A DNA stretch of 38,120 nt. Origin: Methanolacinia sp964465295. GTDB taxonomy: Archaea; Halobacteriota; Methanomicrobia; Methanomicrobiales; Methanomicrobiaceae. Under the pieces are notes generated by a model. That model saw only the letters and a list, made by a program, of their open reading frames with translations. It had not been told where the DNA came from and did not search any database. A program made the position numbers and the translations under genes. Positions 31,980 to 38,120 of this stretch are shown here, piece by piece (position 1 is the first letter of the stretch; every line of letters starts with the position of its first letter). The stretch covers positions 1 through 38,120 of the forward strand of contig CAYXKC010000007.1 of NCBI GenBank assembly GCA_964465295.1, read 5' to 3'.

Positions 31980-32051
31980 TGGGCCTGATGCGATTCGAAC
32001 GCATGACCGCCCGGTTATGAGCCGGGCGCTCCACCACTAAGCTACAGGCCC
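31980..32051 (-). tRNA. tRNA with CAU anticodon (elongator Met or Ile2)
   Basis: On the minus strand the acceptor arms GGGCCTG and CAGGCCC pair, with discriminator A. The D arm is GCTT/GAGC, the anticodon stem CCCGG/CCGGG holds the loop CTCATAA (anticodon CAT), and the T arm is ATGCG-TTCGAAT-CGCAT. CCA is not encoded, and TTTTCTTTTT follows as terminator. It is not the initiator, since the anticodon stem lacks the three consecutive G-C pairs typical of initiators. The GGGCC acceptor resembles archaeal tRNA-Ile2, whose CAU becomes agmatidine-modified, more than elongator Met; this choice is uncertain. Confidence 0.95.
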
Positions 32052-32272
32052 TTTTAAAGCTTAAAGGGCATTAATTCTGAATAATGAAAGTAGGATTGCC
32101 CTTATCGTTGTTATCAGCTGCAATGGGGGGCACTTATGCAGACTGCAAAAACGGTTCGATAAAGACAACCCTGCATTATTAGATAGCTCTAATTTCGATA
32201 TATAATTTTGCGTCGGGGCCGGTTACCGGAAGCAGGTTTTCAGATTTTTGGCATAAAAAGTTCTACAAAATA

Positions 32273-32890
32273 TTATTTTCTCCTATACCTGTCCAGATCC
32301 GGGTTTCCGGAAAGGAGCTGGCTTAGATCAAGTTTGCTCATCTTCCTGAGATAGAAATTTCCGAGTGCCGAAACAAGAATCGCGCCGATCATGACAAAGA
32401 TCATATCAAGCATGGTATCGGTATTGCCGTGCTGCATCATGCCACCAAAGAACGTATCCATGGAAAACTCGATTACCTCCCAGATCGCCCCGAAAGCCAT
32501 CGTGAACATGAAGATCGTGAAAATTATCAGCGGCCTGTTGAAGTTGTTCTCCGTATATCTGTCGATGAGCAGAACGACGGTGAACCCGAGCAGGCCCACC
32601 GTGATACCTGATATAGTATGGGCAAATTTATCATAATAAGGTGAGAAGAGGTGGTACCATGAGTAATACTCGCCTGCAAGGTGGATGTAGAGCGAGAGGA
32701 CGATCAGGAAAGTCAGCCACCATGGAATTACAAGGCAGAGACGTCTTTCAACGATATACGGGACCAGTGTCAGGAAGAGTGCAAAAGTTCCCCCGATGGC
32801 GAAAAAATAGTCTCCTGTATAAAAACTGGCAATTATTATCAGGACGATGAATGCCTGAAGTATAAGTGTGATTATCTTTCCGATCCTGAT
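32273..32890 (-). CDS. DUF2238/YjdF-like membrane protein without a standard start codon
   Basis: A frame open from 32890 encodes about 205 residues with roughly six TM helices. YDKFAHTISGI, AIWEVIEFSMDTFFGG and NTDTMLDMIFVMIGAILV match the YjdF/DUF2238 pattern (YDxxxH, WExxE, DxxxD). A stop lies 27 bases upstream, and no ATG, GTG or TTG occurs before the GTG in the middle of the protein. GGAGAGG lies five bases before an ATC codon at 32890, which would give xRIGKIITLILQ as N-terminus. Either ATC is used as a rare start, or the ATG was lost or misread. Function unknown. Confidence 0.7.
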   Translation of the reverse strand: MRIGKIITLILQAFIVLIIIASFYTGDYFFAIGGTFALFLTLVPYIVERRLCLVIPWWLTFLIVLSLYIHLAGEYYSWYHLFSPYYDKFAHTISGITVGLLGFTVVLLIDRYTENNFNRPLIIFTIFMFTMAFGAIWEVIEFSMDTFFGGMMQHGNTDTMLDMIFVMIGAILVSALGNFYLRKMSKLDLSQLLSGNPDLDRYRRK

Positions 32891-33017
32891 CTTATCCTCT
32901 CCTCTTAAGGCTCAGTTATCACTTAATAAAACCCTGAATGATATATACTTCCCTCTCTTTGCCCAAAAGATCTAATTCGGGTAATTATTTTCTCCGGCGG
33001 GACAAAAAAATAGAGTT

Positions 33018-33404
33018 ATGAAGGAGCTTTCCGGGGTAAAGTACGAGGTGAAAAAGTCCCGTTTCTTCGCCCATCTCTACCTGGTCGAATCAGAAGGGGA
33101 TATAACAGTTATAAGCTCAATTCACAGGAAGCTCTATAAAAAAGCGGCGCATCACTGCTATGCCGCCAGGTTTGGAGAAGACGGCGGTGAGAGCACCCTC
33201 TTTGGTAGCGACGGCGAAGTAGGGCATCCCGGGCGCGTTCTCCTTGAAGTGCTCGAAAATAACGATCTTGACAGCCACTGCCTAATGGTCTCCAGGATAT
33301 TCGGGGGTGTAAAACTCGGTCCTGCGGGGGTTTCCCGTGCATTTCGTGAGTCCGGGACTGCCGCAGTCAGGCATTATCTGGATAAAGGGAAGTTCAACGA
33401 CTGA
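33018..33404 (+). CDS. YigZ/IMPACT-like protein (UPF0029 N-terminal domain)
   Basis: A 128-residue protein that covers only the UPF0029/IMPACT N-terminal domain: KKSRFFAHLYLVESE, HHCYAARFGEDGGES, SDGEVGHPGRVLLEVLE and VSRIFGGVKLGPAGVSRAF. Bacterial YigZ has an additional C-terminal domain that is absent here. Family members bind translation or nucleotide partners, but the role in archaea is not known. The final 11 bases overlap the end of the convergent methyltransferase gene. Confidence 0.9.
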   Translation: MKELSGVKYEVKKSRFFAHLYLVESEGDITVISSIHRKLYKKAAHHCYAARFGEDGGESTLFGSDGEVGHPGRVLLEVLENNDLDSHCLMVSRIFGGVKLGPAGVSRAFRESGTAAVRHYLDKGKFND

Positions 33405-34032
33405 TCTTTTGGAAGATTGCGGCGATCTCGGCTCTCGTATAATCCTTTCCGCGGATTCTCATATTCCACCTGACGGTCTTTAACGAGACCTCCTTCAGCC
33501 GCGAAAAAAGCTCCCTTACCTCATTCTCTGTAAAGTAATGGGTCATTATTCCGTTCCCCTTAAGGAAGGTATTCTTCTCGATCTCTTTTCCCTTTCCCGC
33601 CCTCATATCTTCTGTGGAAAAACCGGTAAAGAAGAGGGTTCCGTTTTCTTTGAGCACTCTTCCGGCCTCGAAGGCAAGGATCTTCCGGTCTTCATATACC
33701 ATGTGTCCGGTTACATGCCTGTAACAGGCGGAATCAAAGACAAAATCCCTGAACGGGAGGGTTCTGCAGTCTGCGGTCATCAGCCCCGGTTCTCTACCAT
33801 CTTTATGAGAACCGGCAATATTTCTGCAGGACTTTACGGCTTTTTCCGAAAAATCGAATGCTGTTATTGAATTATCCTCTTTCAGGAGCTCTTCGAGGAA
33901 TTTGCCGTTCCCGCATCCTGCCTCAAGAACCCTCCCGCCCATTTCCGGCAGGGGGGGCCCGTGGACTGCGCCGGCCCATGGCCTCCTGTGTTTATCGTAA
34001 TGATTGTCCCATCCTCCGGAAGATCCTGACAC
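33394..34032 (-). CDS. Class I SAM-dependent methyltransferase
   Basis: A 212-residue methyltransferase. Motif I is RVLEAGCGNGKFLEEL (about 34-49), then ITAFDFSEKAV for the ribose, MTADCRTLPFRDFVFDSAC and GRVLKENGTLFFTGF. The last part (SLKTVRWNMRIRGKDYTRAEI) is family-specific and may define the acceptor, which is unknown. The N-terminus WDNHYDKHRRPWAGA is like that of small-molecule methyltransferases. It is probably monocistronic and overlaps the YigZ-like gene tail to tail. Confidence 0.85.
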   Translation of the reverse strand: MSGSSGGWDNHYDKHRRPWAGAVHGPPLPEMGGRVLEAGCGNGKFLEELLKEDNSITAFDFSEKAVKSCRNIAGSHKDGREPGLMTADCRTLPFRDFVFDSACYRHVTGHMVYEDRKILAFEAGRVLKENGTLFFTGFSTEDMRAGKGKEIEKNTFLKGNGIMTHYFTENEVRELFSRLKEVSLKTVRWNMRIRGKDYTRAEIAAIFQKISR

Positions 34033-34095
34033 AGGGAAATGTTTGGTTTTTATATTATATCTTGTATCCCGGCATGAAAAAGAAAGTATTGGCGG

Positions 34096-34515
34096 TTATA
34101 CAGCAACCCAGGGGGTGATCGGGGACTGGATGGTTGGGTTGGTACACTGGTTAATGCCCCTGTTTTCTGCCTGGATCTCAGAGATCTTCGTATAGTTCAT
34201 ATATCCCTTAAGAAGACTCTCTGCAGCGCTCCGGGAGGTGATATATTTTCTGCACGGAAATATTTCGATGATGAGCCCTTTCTTTGAAACCGAGAGGGTG
34301 ACGGCTCCTGCAATATCGCCCAGGCGCTTCCCGTAATAGTGGGTAAGATGCCTGACCGGGCATTTTCTCCCGTATGAGATGAGACGGGACAGCTCAGGTG
34401 CCTCTATTGCATACCTGCCGTCAACTGTCGAAACCTCGATTATCCTGCACTTCTTTCCGGAAGGATCACATGCTGGTGCATTTGAGACCTGCATATATCC
34501 TGATTTCTGCATCAT
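34096..34515 (-). CDS. Unknown 139-residue protein
   Basis: Not recognised. After CDPSGKKCRIIEVSTVDGRY comes a mixed alpha/beta region (LSRLISYGRKCPVRHLTHYYGKRLGD, GAVTLSVSKKGLIIEIFPCRKY) with several Cys and basic residues, and a C-terminal tail ending PITPWVAV. There is no TM or signal. Two Met codons are possible starts. It is divergent from the hexuloisomerase gene with a 170-base gap. Confidence 0.55.
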   Translation of the reverse strand: MMQKSGYMQVSNAPACDPSGKKCRIIEVSTVDGRYAIEAPELSRLISYGRKCPVRHLTHYYGKRLGDIAGAVTLSVSKKGLIIEIFPCRKYITSRSAAESLLKGYMNYTKISEIQAENRGINQCTNPTIQSPITPWVAV

Positions 34516-34685
34516 GGTTTTTCACCTTTTTATGACTGAAGATGCAGCTTCGGCTTATATAACGGGGGTCCGCACGCGGGGCGAAAGTGAAAAATTCATT
34601 CGGCCGTCTACTGTAAAGCTGACGGTAAAACAGGGGATACCCGGCGGACAAACCGAATAAATAGTACACGGTCTTAAATATCATC

Positions 34686-35300
34686 ATGAGCGGTTGCGGC
34701 GATATTAAGATGAATATGAAGACGATGACAGAGGAGGTAAGCCGCCGGATCGAAGAGATATCCGATGATGACATAAACTCATTCACGTCCGCGATTATTA
34801 CTGCAGGCAGGGTATATGTTGCCGGTGCAGGAAGATCTGGTCTTATCGGGCGTGCTTTTGCGATGCGCCTGATGCACATAGGCCTCGAGAGTTATGTTGT
34901 TGGCGAGACGGTGACCCCTGCAATGGAGCCGGGGGATGCAGTGATTATCTTCTCAGGTTCGGGCGAGACGAACTCGATGGTTGACATTGCGGAGTCTGCA
35001 AAGGCCCTCGGCGGTGTTTTATGCCTGATCACGTCGCATCGCAACTCGAGCATAGGGCAGCTTGCCGACTATATAGTGGCGATCCCCTCAGATCCTCCCG
35101 AGGACCAGGAATGGCCCAACACCTTTGAGGTCAGGCAGCTTACAGGAGGTTATAAATCACTATCACATCCGCTTGCCGCAATCGGAACCCTGTTTGAGAC
35201 CGCCGCGATGATCTTCTCCGATGCCGTGATCGCGAATATCATGGATGTAAAGGAATGCGGCATCGAAGAGGTTCTTGGAAGGCTTTCAAATATCCAGTAA
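34686..35300 (+). CDS. hxlB: 6-phospho-3-hexuloisomerase
   Basis: A 204-residue SIS-domain isomerase: GRVYVAGAGRSGLIGRAFAM, GETVTPAMEPGDAVIIFSGSGET and ITSHRNSSIGQLADYIVAIP. It interconverts 3-hexulose 6-phosphate and fructose 6-phosphate. In archaea the reverse ribulose monophosphate route supplies ribulose 5-phosphate for nucleotides. The partner hexulose-phosphate synthase is not in the window and is not fused. The methyltransferase gene begins ten bases after its stop. Confidence 0.92.
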   Translation: MSGCGDIKMNMKTMTEEVSRRIEEISDDDINSFTSAIITAGRVYVAGAGRSGLIGRAFAMRLMHIGLESYVVGETVTPAMEPGDAVIIFSGSGETNSMVDIAESAKALGGVLCLITSHRNSSIGQLADYIVAIPSDPPEDQEWPNTFEVRQLTGGYKSLSHPLAAIGTLFETAAMIFSDAVIANIMDVKECGIEEVLGRLSNIQ

Positions 35301-35310
35301 ATCATTTTTT

Positions 35311-36348
35311 ATGAAGATTGAAAGATGCCCGGTCTGCGGCAAAGACTGCGTAAAGGACGCGGAAATTCTTATAAAAGAGGCTTCAACACGTTTCTCCTCC
35401 TGCCCTGCCTGCATATCCGTGCCTCTTGACAAGAGGCTCCCTCCGCCAGGAATTTCCCCTGCAGATCCATGTCCCGGCTGCGGGAAGAGGTTCATTGACG
35501 ATGTATTCTCCCACTGTCATTCCATCATGGCTGAAGAAGGGGTGATAGGGGAGGACACCCCTCTTGGCGGTATCGGGATGCCGCTGATATCGCCCGGAAT
35601 ATGGATGAATTCCCCTCCTTTTCTCCCTGAAAGATCCCTTATCCTCCAGACACGCCACGCAGACTGTAAGACCGCAGGAAGGCTTGTAGCAGAAGTTCCC
35701 GAGATTAAGGGTGTAATACTCGATACCGGGCTGGTCCCGGGCCTGCGCAATGACGACCTGTCGTCTTCATCCGTAAACAGGCTCCTTGCAGGATGCGATG
35801 TGAGGGCTGATATATTCAGGTCGGATGCTGGTTCCTTTGCAGTATACAAGCAGCAGTCCCTGCTCCACATCGAGTTTCCGGGATGTTGCGGCCCGAAGAT
35901 CATGTCTGTTGAGGCTGCCGTGAGGGAGAAGAAGCCAGAAGTCTTTATCGATGCCTGCAGCGGGGCGGGGACGCTCGGGATTGCGGCACTGCTCTCCGGC
36001 GTGCCTGAAGTAGTGTTCAACGACGCATGGTATCCTGCCGCCTTCTGGTCGGCTGTAAATCTCCATGCAAACCGGAATATTTCCGGAACAGGCGATGTAA
36101 GGCTCCGGAGTCTGCCCGGGGAGGAGAGATCCCGTGTAGCACAAGGTCCTGTTAAAATCGCCGAAACTCAGGCTGATGGCAGGCAGGCTGTCGTTTTATG
36201 GGGTGATTATATGAATTTGGGAGAATCTCTTCCTGAAGGGCGCAGGCTCGCTGCACTGGACCTTTTTGGTAAGAAAGATCGCATTAATGTGGAGGCGACA
36301 CTCTCCCGGTGGAAGTCCGCCTTTGGCGGTGATGCTTTTATTCCTTGA
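35311..36348 (+). CDS. Cys-rich zinc-ribbon/SAM methyltransferase-like protein
   Basis: A 345-residue protein. The N-terminus has Cys pairs that look like zinc knuckles: Cys6/9/13, Cys31/34 and Cys54/57 (PCPGCGKRF). The middle (ISPGIWMNSPPFLP, AEVPEIKGVILDTGLVPG) is unfamiliar. The C-terminal half has a Rossmann methyltransferase core, KPEVFIDACSGAGTLGIAAL (motif I) and VVFNDAWYPAAFW. The substrate may be RNA or a protein, but this is not known. I use the ATG at 35311 because an upstream Met lies in the hexuloisomerase gene. The 3' end contains the likely SRP RNA promoter. Confidence 0.75.
   Translation: MKIERCPVCGKDCVKDAEILIKEASTRFSSCPACISVPLDKRLPPPGISPADPCPGCGKRFIDDVFSHCHSIMAEEGVIGEDTPLGGIGMPLISPGIWMNSPPFLPERSLILQTRHADCKTAGRLVAEVPEIKGVILDTGLVPGLRNDDLSSSSVNRLLAGCDVRADIFRSDAGSFAVYKQQSLLHIEFPGCCGPKIMSVEAAVREKKPEVFIDACSGAGTLGIAALLSGVPEVVFNDAWYPAAFWSAVNLHANRNISGTGDVRLRSLPGEERSRVAQGPVKIAETQADGRQAVVLWGDYMNLGESLPEGRRLAALDLFGKKDRINVEATLSRWKSAFGGDAFIP
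36336..36342 (+). promoter_or_regulatory. Probable box A of the SRP RNA gene
   Basis: TTTTATT is centred about 25 bases before the first paired base of the SRP RNA, the normal distance for an archaeal TATA box. It lies inside the last codons of the methyltransferase gene. Confidence 0.45.
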
Positions 36349-36362
36349 AACAGAATTATATT

Positions 36363-36670
36363 GGGAACTAGCCCGGGTGGTTAGGCGTCACCTGTAACCC
36401 GAAACCGCCGTTATGCGGGGGGCGAATGACCGGGACGGCTTTGGCGATCCGTCCTGAGCCTGATAATTCCAACTGAGAAACCTTGTCCTGTGAGACCAAT
36501 GGAGAAGGATCGAAATTCCGGAGGGAATGGAGACTTTTTGCCGTGGGGACCGGTTCAGGCCCGGAAGGGAGCAGACTTACCATGGACGTCTGGTGCCCAC
36601 AGGGTTGCAGGGTGGAGAAGGAGTTCCAGGCGAGGGCCGGACACGTGATTCCAACCCGGTTCGCGTTCCC
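36363..36670 (+). ncRNA. Signal recognition particle 7S RNA
   Basis: About 308 bases. The ends pair (GGGAAC with GTTCCC, then CCGGGT with ACCCGG), forming archaeal helix 1. The SRP54-binding helix 8 is intact, with the conserved CAGGCCCGGAAGGGAGCAG at about 36556-36574. GTTTTTC directly after the last pair is a terminator. It binds SRP19 and SRP54 to target membrane and exported proteins. Malate dehydrogenase starts 17 bases downstream. A long frame on the same strand here is only a by-product of the GC-rich sequence. Confidence 0.97.
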
Positions 36671-36687
36671 GTTTTTCTGGTGTAAAT

Positions 36688-37653
36688 ATGGCAAAGGTTA
36701 CCGTCATCGGTGCGTCCGGCAAAGTGGGCCGGTCTGCCGCCTACGCAATCTCGAGGATTCCCTATGTAACGGAGATTGTTCTCTACGGCAGGGAAGGAAG
36801 CGAAGAGACGCTCGAAGGTCTCAAATGGGACTTCGTCGATGCCTTCGCAGCCGTAGGAAGAAGAATAAGAGTGACTTCGGGTACGCACCCGTCTCTTATG
36901 AAGCACTCCGATATGGTGATAATCAGCTCAGGCGTACCCAGGCGTGCAGGCCAGAAGAGGAACGACCTTGCCAAGGAGAATGCCAAAGTGGTTGCAGAAT
37001 ATGCAGAAATTACCGCTGAGCAGGCTCCCGACTCGATAATATTCGTTGTGACAAATCCTGTCGACATAATGACTGCAGTCGCGCTGAAATACTCGGGTTT
37101 TTCGCCTTCAAGAGTATTCGGGCTTGGAACCCATCTTGATTCGATGAGGCTAAAGTCGTTTATCGCACAGCATTTCAGGGTACATGTAAGCGAAGTTCAT
37201 ACCCGTATCATCGGTGAGCACGGGGAGAGCATGGTTCCGCTCTGGTCGGCAACGACAATCGGAGGCATCCAGCTTGAGAATCTTCCGGAGTTTTCGACGT
37301 TTCCGGGAGGGGAGATGGTTGACTGGGTAAAGGCCGCCGGCCATTATATCATCGAGAGGAGCGGTGCAACAATCTACGGCCCGGGCGAGGCAATTTCGAC
37401 CCTCGCAAGAACGGTACTGGGCAATGAAAACAGGATTCTTTCCGTATCCGCATTTATCAGGAGCGAGATCCACGATGTGGGCAATGTCTGCATAGGTGTT
37501 CCTGCAATGCTAAACAGGGAAGGAGTCTTCCCGATCCGAATCAGGATAAGTCCTGAAGAGGTTGAGGATTTTCAGGCATCTGCAGAGAAAGTCAGGGCAG
37601 TTACCGAAGAGGTCTTTGAATTCCTGAAAAAAGAAGGGAAAAAGGAACCATAA
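36688..37653 (+). CDS. mdh: Malate dehydrogenase (LDH/MDH family)
   Basis: A 321-residue enzyme. The dinucleotide-binding loop is GASGKVG (8-14), the mobile substrate loop is SSGVPRRAGQKRNDLA with its arginines, VVTNPVDIMT follows, and the proton-relay histidine is in IIGEHGESMVPLW. GASGxVG and the Arg in the following strand (LYGREGSE) resemble NADP-using methanogen malate dehydrogenases, but cofactor choice is not certain. It interconverts oxaloacetate and malate in the incomplete reductive TCA pathway. It begins 17 bases after the SRP RNA. Confidence 0.93.
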   Translation: MAKVTVIGASGKVGRSAAYAISRIPYVTEIVLYGREGSEETLEGLKWDFVDAFAAVGRRIRVTSGTHPSLMKHSDMVIISSGVPRRAGQKRNDLAKENAKVVAEYAEITAEQAPDSIIFVVTNPVDIMTAVALKYSGFSPSRVFGLGTHLDSMRLKSFIAQHFRVHVSEVHTRIIGEHGESMVPLWSATTIGGIQLENLPEFSTFPGGEMVDWVKAAGHYIIERSGATIYGPGEAISTLARTVLGNENRILSVSAFIRSEIHDVGNVCIGVPAMLNREGVFPIRIRISPEEVEDFQASAEKVRAVTEEVFEFLKKEGKKEP

Positions 37654-37770
37654 ATCAAAAATCGTAAAGTTCGTTTTTTAATTTTAATTTTTCACTATAT
37701 GCCGCGGGTTATATGCTGCGGGCAAATGCCTCCCGGGAAGCAGAGCTTTGGCTCACGGGAATTCATAGTA

Positions 37771-37799
37771 AACCTAAAAGGTTTTTTTCAAAAAAAAGT
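37771..37799. terminator. Bidirectional terminator between mdh and EF-1 beta
   Basis: AACCT and AGGTT form a small hairpin at 37771-37783, followed by T6 on the plus strand. The A8 run at 37790-37797 is a T8 tract on the minus strand just after the EF-1 beta stop codon. A T6 run at 37674-37679 is an earlier stop signal for mdh. Confidence 0.6.
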
Positions 37800-37801
37800 A
37801 T

Positions 37802-38062
37802 TCAGGTAAGTGTCAGCGAGACAATCTCTGCGCTCTGCACTCCCTCGATAGACGCAAGTATAGCCTCTGCCTCATCTGAAGCGCCTGCAGAACCGTCGGG
37901 AATTACGATTGCAACCTTGATTGCAACAAGGCCGAATCCGATGGGTTCCTCGACTATATCCTGTGTTCCGGGGTACTTCTCCTTTATGGCCGCCTTGACC
38001 TTCTCAAGATCGACGTCAGGGGATTCGGGCATCACCTTAAGGATGATTGCTACGTCACCCAT
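37802..38062 (-). CDS. ef1b: Elongation factor 1-beta
   Basis: An 86-residue complete archaeal aEF-1 beta: MGDVAIILKVMPESPDVDLE, then IVEEPIGFGLVAIKVAIVIPD and a terminal VQSAEIVSLTLT. It exchanges GDP for GTP on elongation factor 1-alpha. The start is three bases after the stop of a small zinc-finger gene, a pairing conserved in archaea. Both are probably in one transcript that ends at the T8 tract. Confidence 0.95.
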   Translation of the reverse strand: MGDVAIILKVMPESPDVDLEKVKAAIKEKYPGTQDIVEEPIGFGLVAIKVAIVIPDGSAGASDEAEAILASIEGVQSAEIVSLTLT

Positions 38063-38065
38063 CGT

Positions 38066-38120
38066 TCAGGGCCCCTGGAATCCGCATTTGCATTCGTATG
38101 GTACGCTCTGGTGCCTGCAT
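38066..38120 (-). CDS. Small zinc-finger protein, C-terminal fragment cut by window edge
   Basis: The minus strand reads CRHQSVPYECKCGFQGP and a stop codon. The Cys-rich YxCxCGFxGP ending is that of the small archaeal zinc-ribbon protein commonly encoded just before EF-1 beta. Only the last 17 codons lie in the window. It is three bases upstream of EF-1 beta on the same strand. Confidence 0.8.
   Translation of the reverse strand, partial: CRHQSVPYECKCGFQGP

Noticed and set aside
31810..32037. 75-residue minus-strand frame
   Set aside because: Its start lies within the tRNA gene and the remainder is the tRNA trailer with no recognisable features.
36483..37019. 178-residue plus-strand frame
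   Set aside because: It runs through the SRP RNA and into mdh in another frame; both of those are certain.
1..38120. CRISPR arrays, insertion sequences, integrases or defence islands of known type
   Set aside because: No regularly spaced repeats, transposase motifs, terminal inverted repeats or known defence nucleases were seen.

Overview
The window is archaeal chromosome, most likely from a methanogen of the Methanomicrobiales. This follows from a euryarchaeal RPA with its RPA-associated protein, an archaeal SRP RNA, elongation factor 1-beta with its small zinc-finger partner, deoxyhypusine synthase, 6-phospho-3-hexuloisomerase, the archaeal cobamide salvage enzyme CbiZ, an NrdD-like glycyl-radical module, and TATA-like box A promoters with several probably leaderless genes. 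The genus cannot be fixed by eye. There is no CRISPR array, insertion sequence or integrase.

Layout. 1-1.1 kb: the N-terminal edge of a protein kinase and an exported coiled-coil protein. 1.2-5.2 kb: a five-gene minus-strand redox operon headed by an ArsR-type HTH fused to flavodoxin, with a perfect palindrome at its promoter and a divergent DUF169-like gene (5.3-6.05 kb). The regulator gene is split by 100 Ns flanked by an identical 55-base sequence. Removing one copy plus the Ns restores a single reading frame, so this is an assembly artefact.

6.06-15.8 kb: the most unusual locus. It is a tight six-gene minus-strand operon: a signal-peptide/one-TM protein, a 1084-aa tubulin/FtsZ-like protein with GGGTGSG and long coiled coils, a multi-pass membrane protein carrying a GTPase-like domain, a one-TM protein with large parts on both sides of the membrane, a four-PEGA-repeat membrane protein, and a two-TM protein. 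It looks like a membrane-anchored cytomotive or signalling complex that I cannot match to a characterised system.

15.8-25.4 kb: an MFS exporter, a chagasin-like inhibitor, an HTH/coiled-coil protein, a KhtT/KhtU-like cation antiporter pair, a cytosolic PAS chemoreceptor with CheW, an unknown protein, and the RPA/RPA-associated protein pair. 25.4-30.7 kb: DUF1858, CbiZ coupled to a stand-alone NrdD C-terminal domain, pyrF with deoxyhypusine synthase, a rhomboid-like protease and a HEAT-repeat protein.

30.7-33 kb: an acetate-transporter family gene preceded by a perfect 32-bp palindrome, a structured gene-free stretch that may encode a small RNA, a 40-aa asparagine-rich peptide gene with its own terminator, a CAU tRNA, and a YjdF/DUF2238-like membrane gene lacking a normal start codon. 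33-38.1 kb: a YigZ/IMPACT protein, a methyltransferase, a small unknown, hexuloisomerase with a Cys-rich methyltransferase, the SRP RNA, malate dehydrogenase, EF-1 beta and the end of a zinc-finger gene.

All calls come from reading the sequence and translations. No database search was run.
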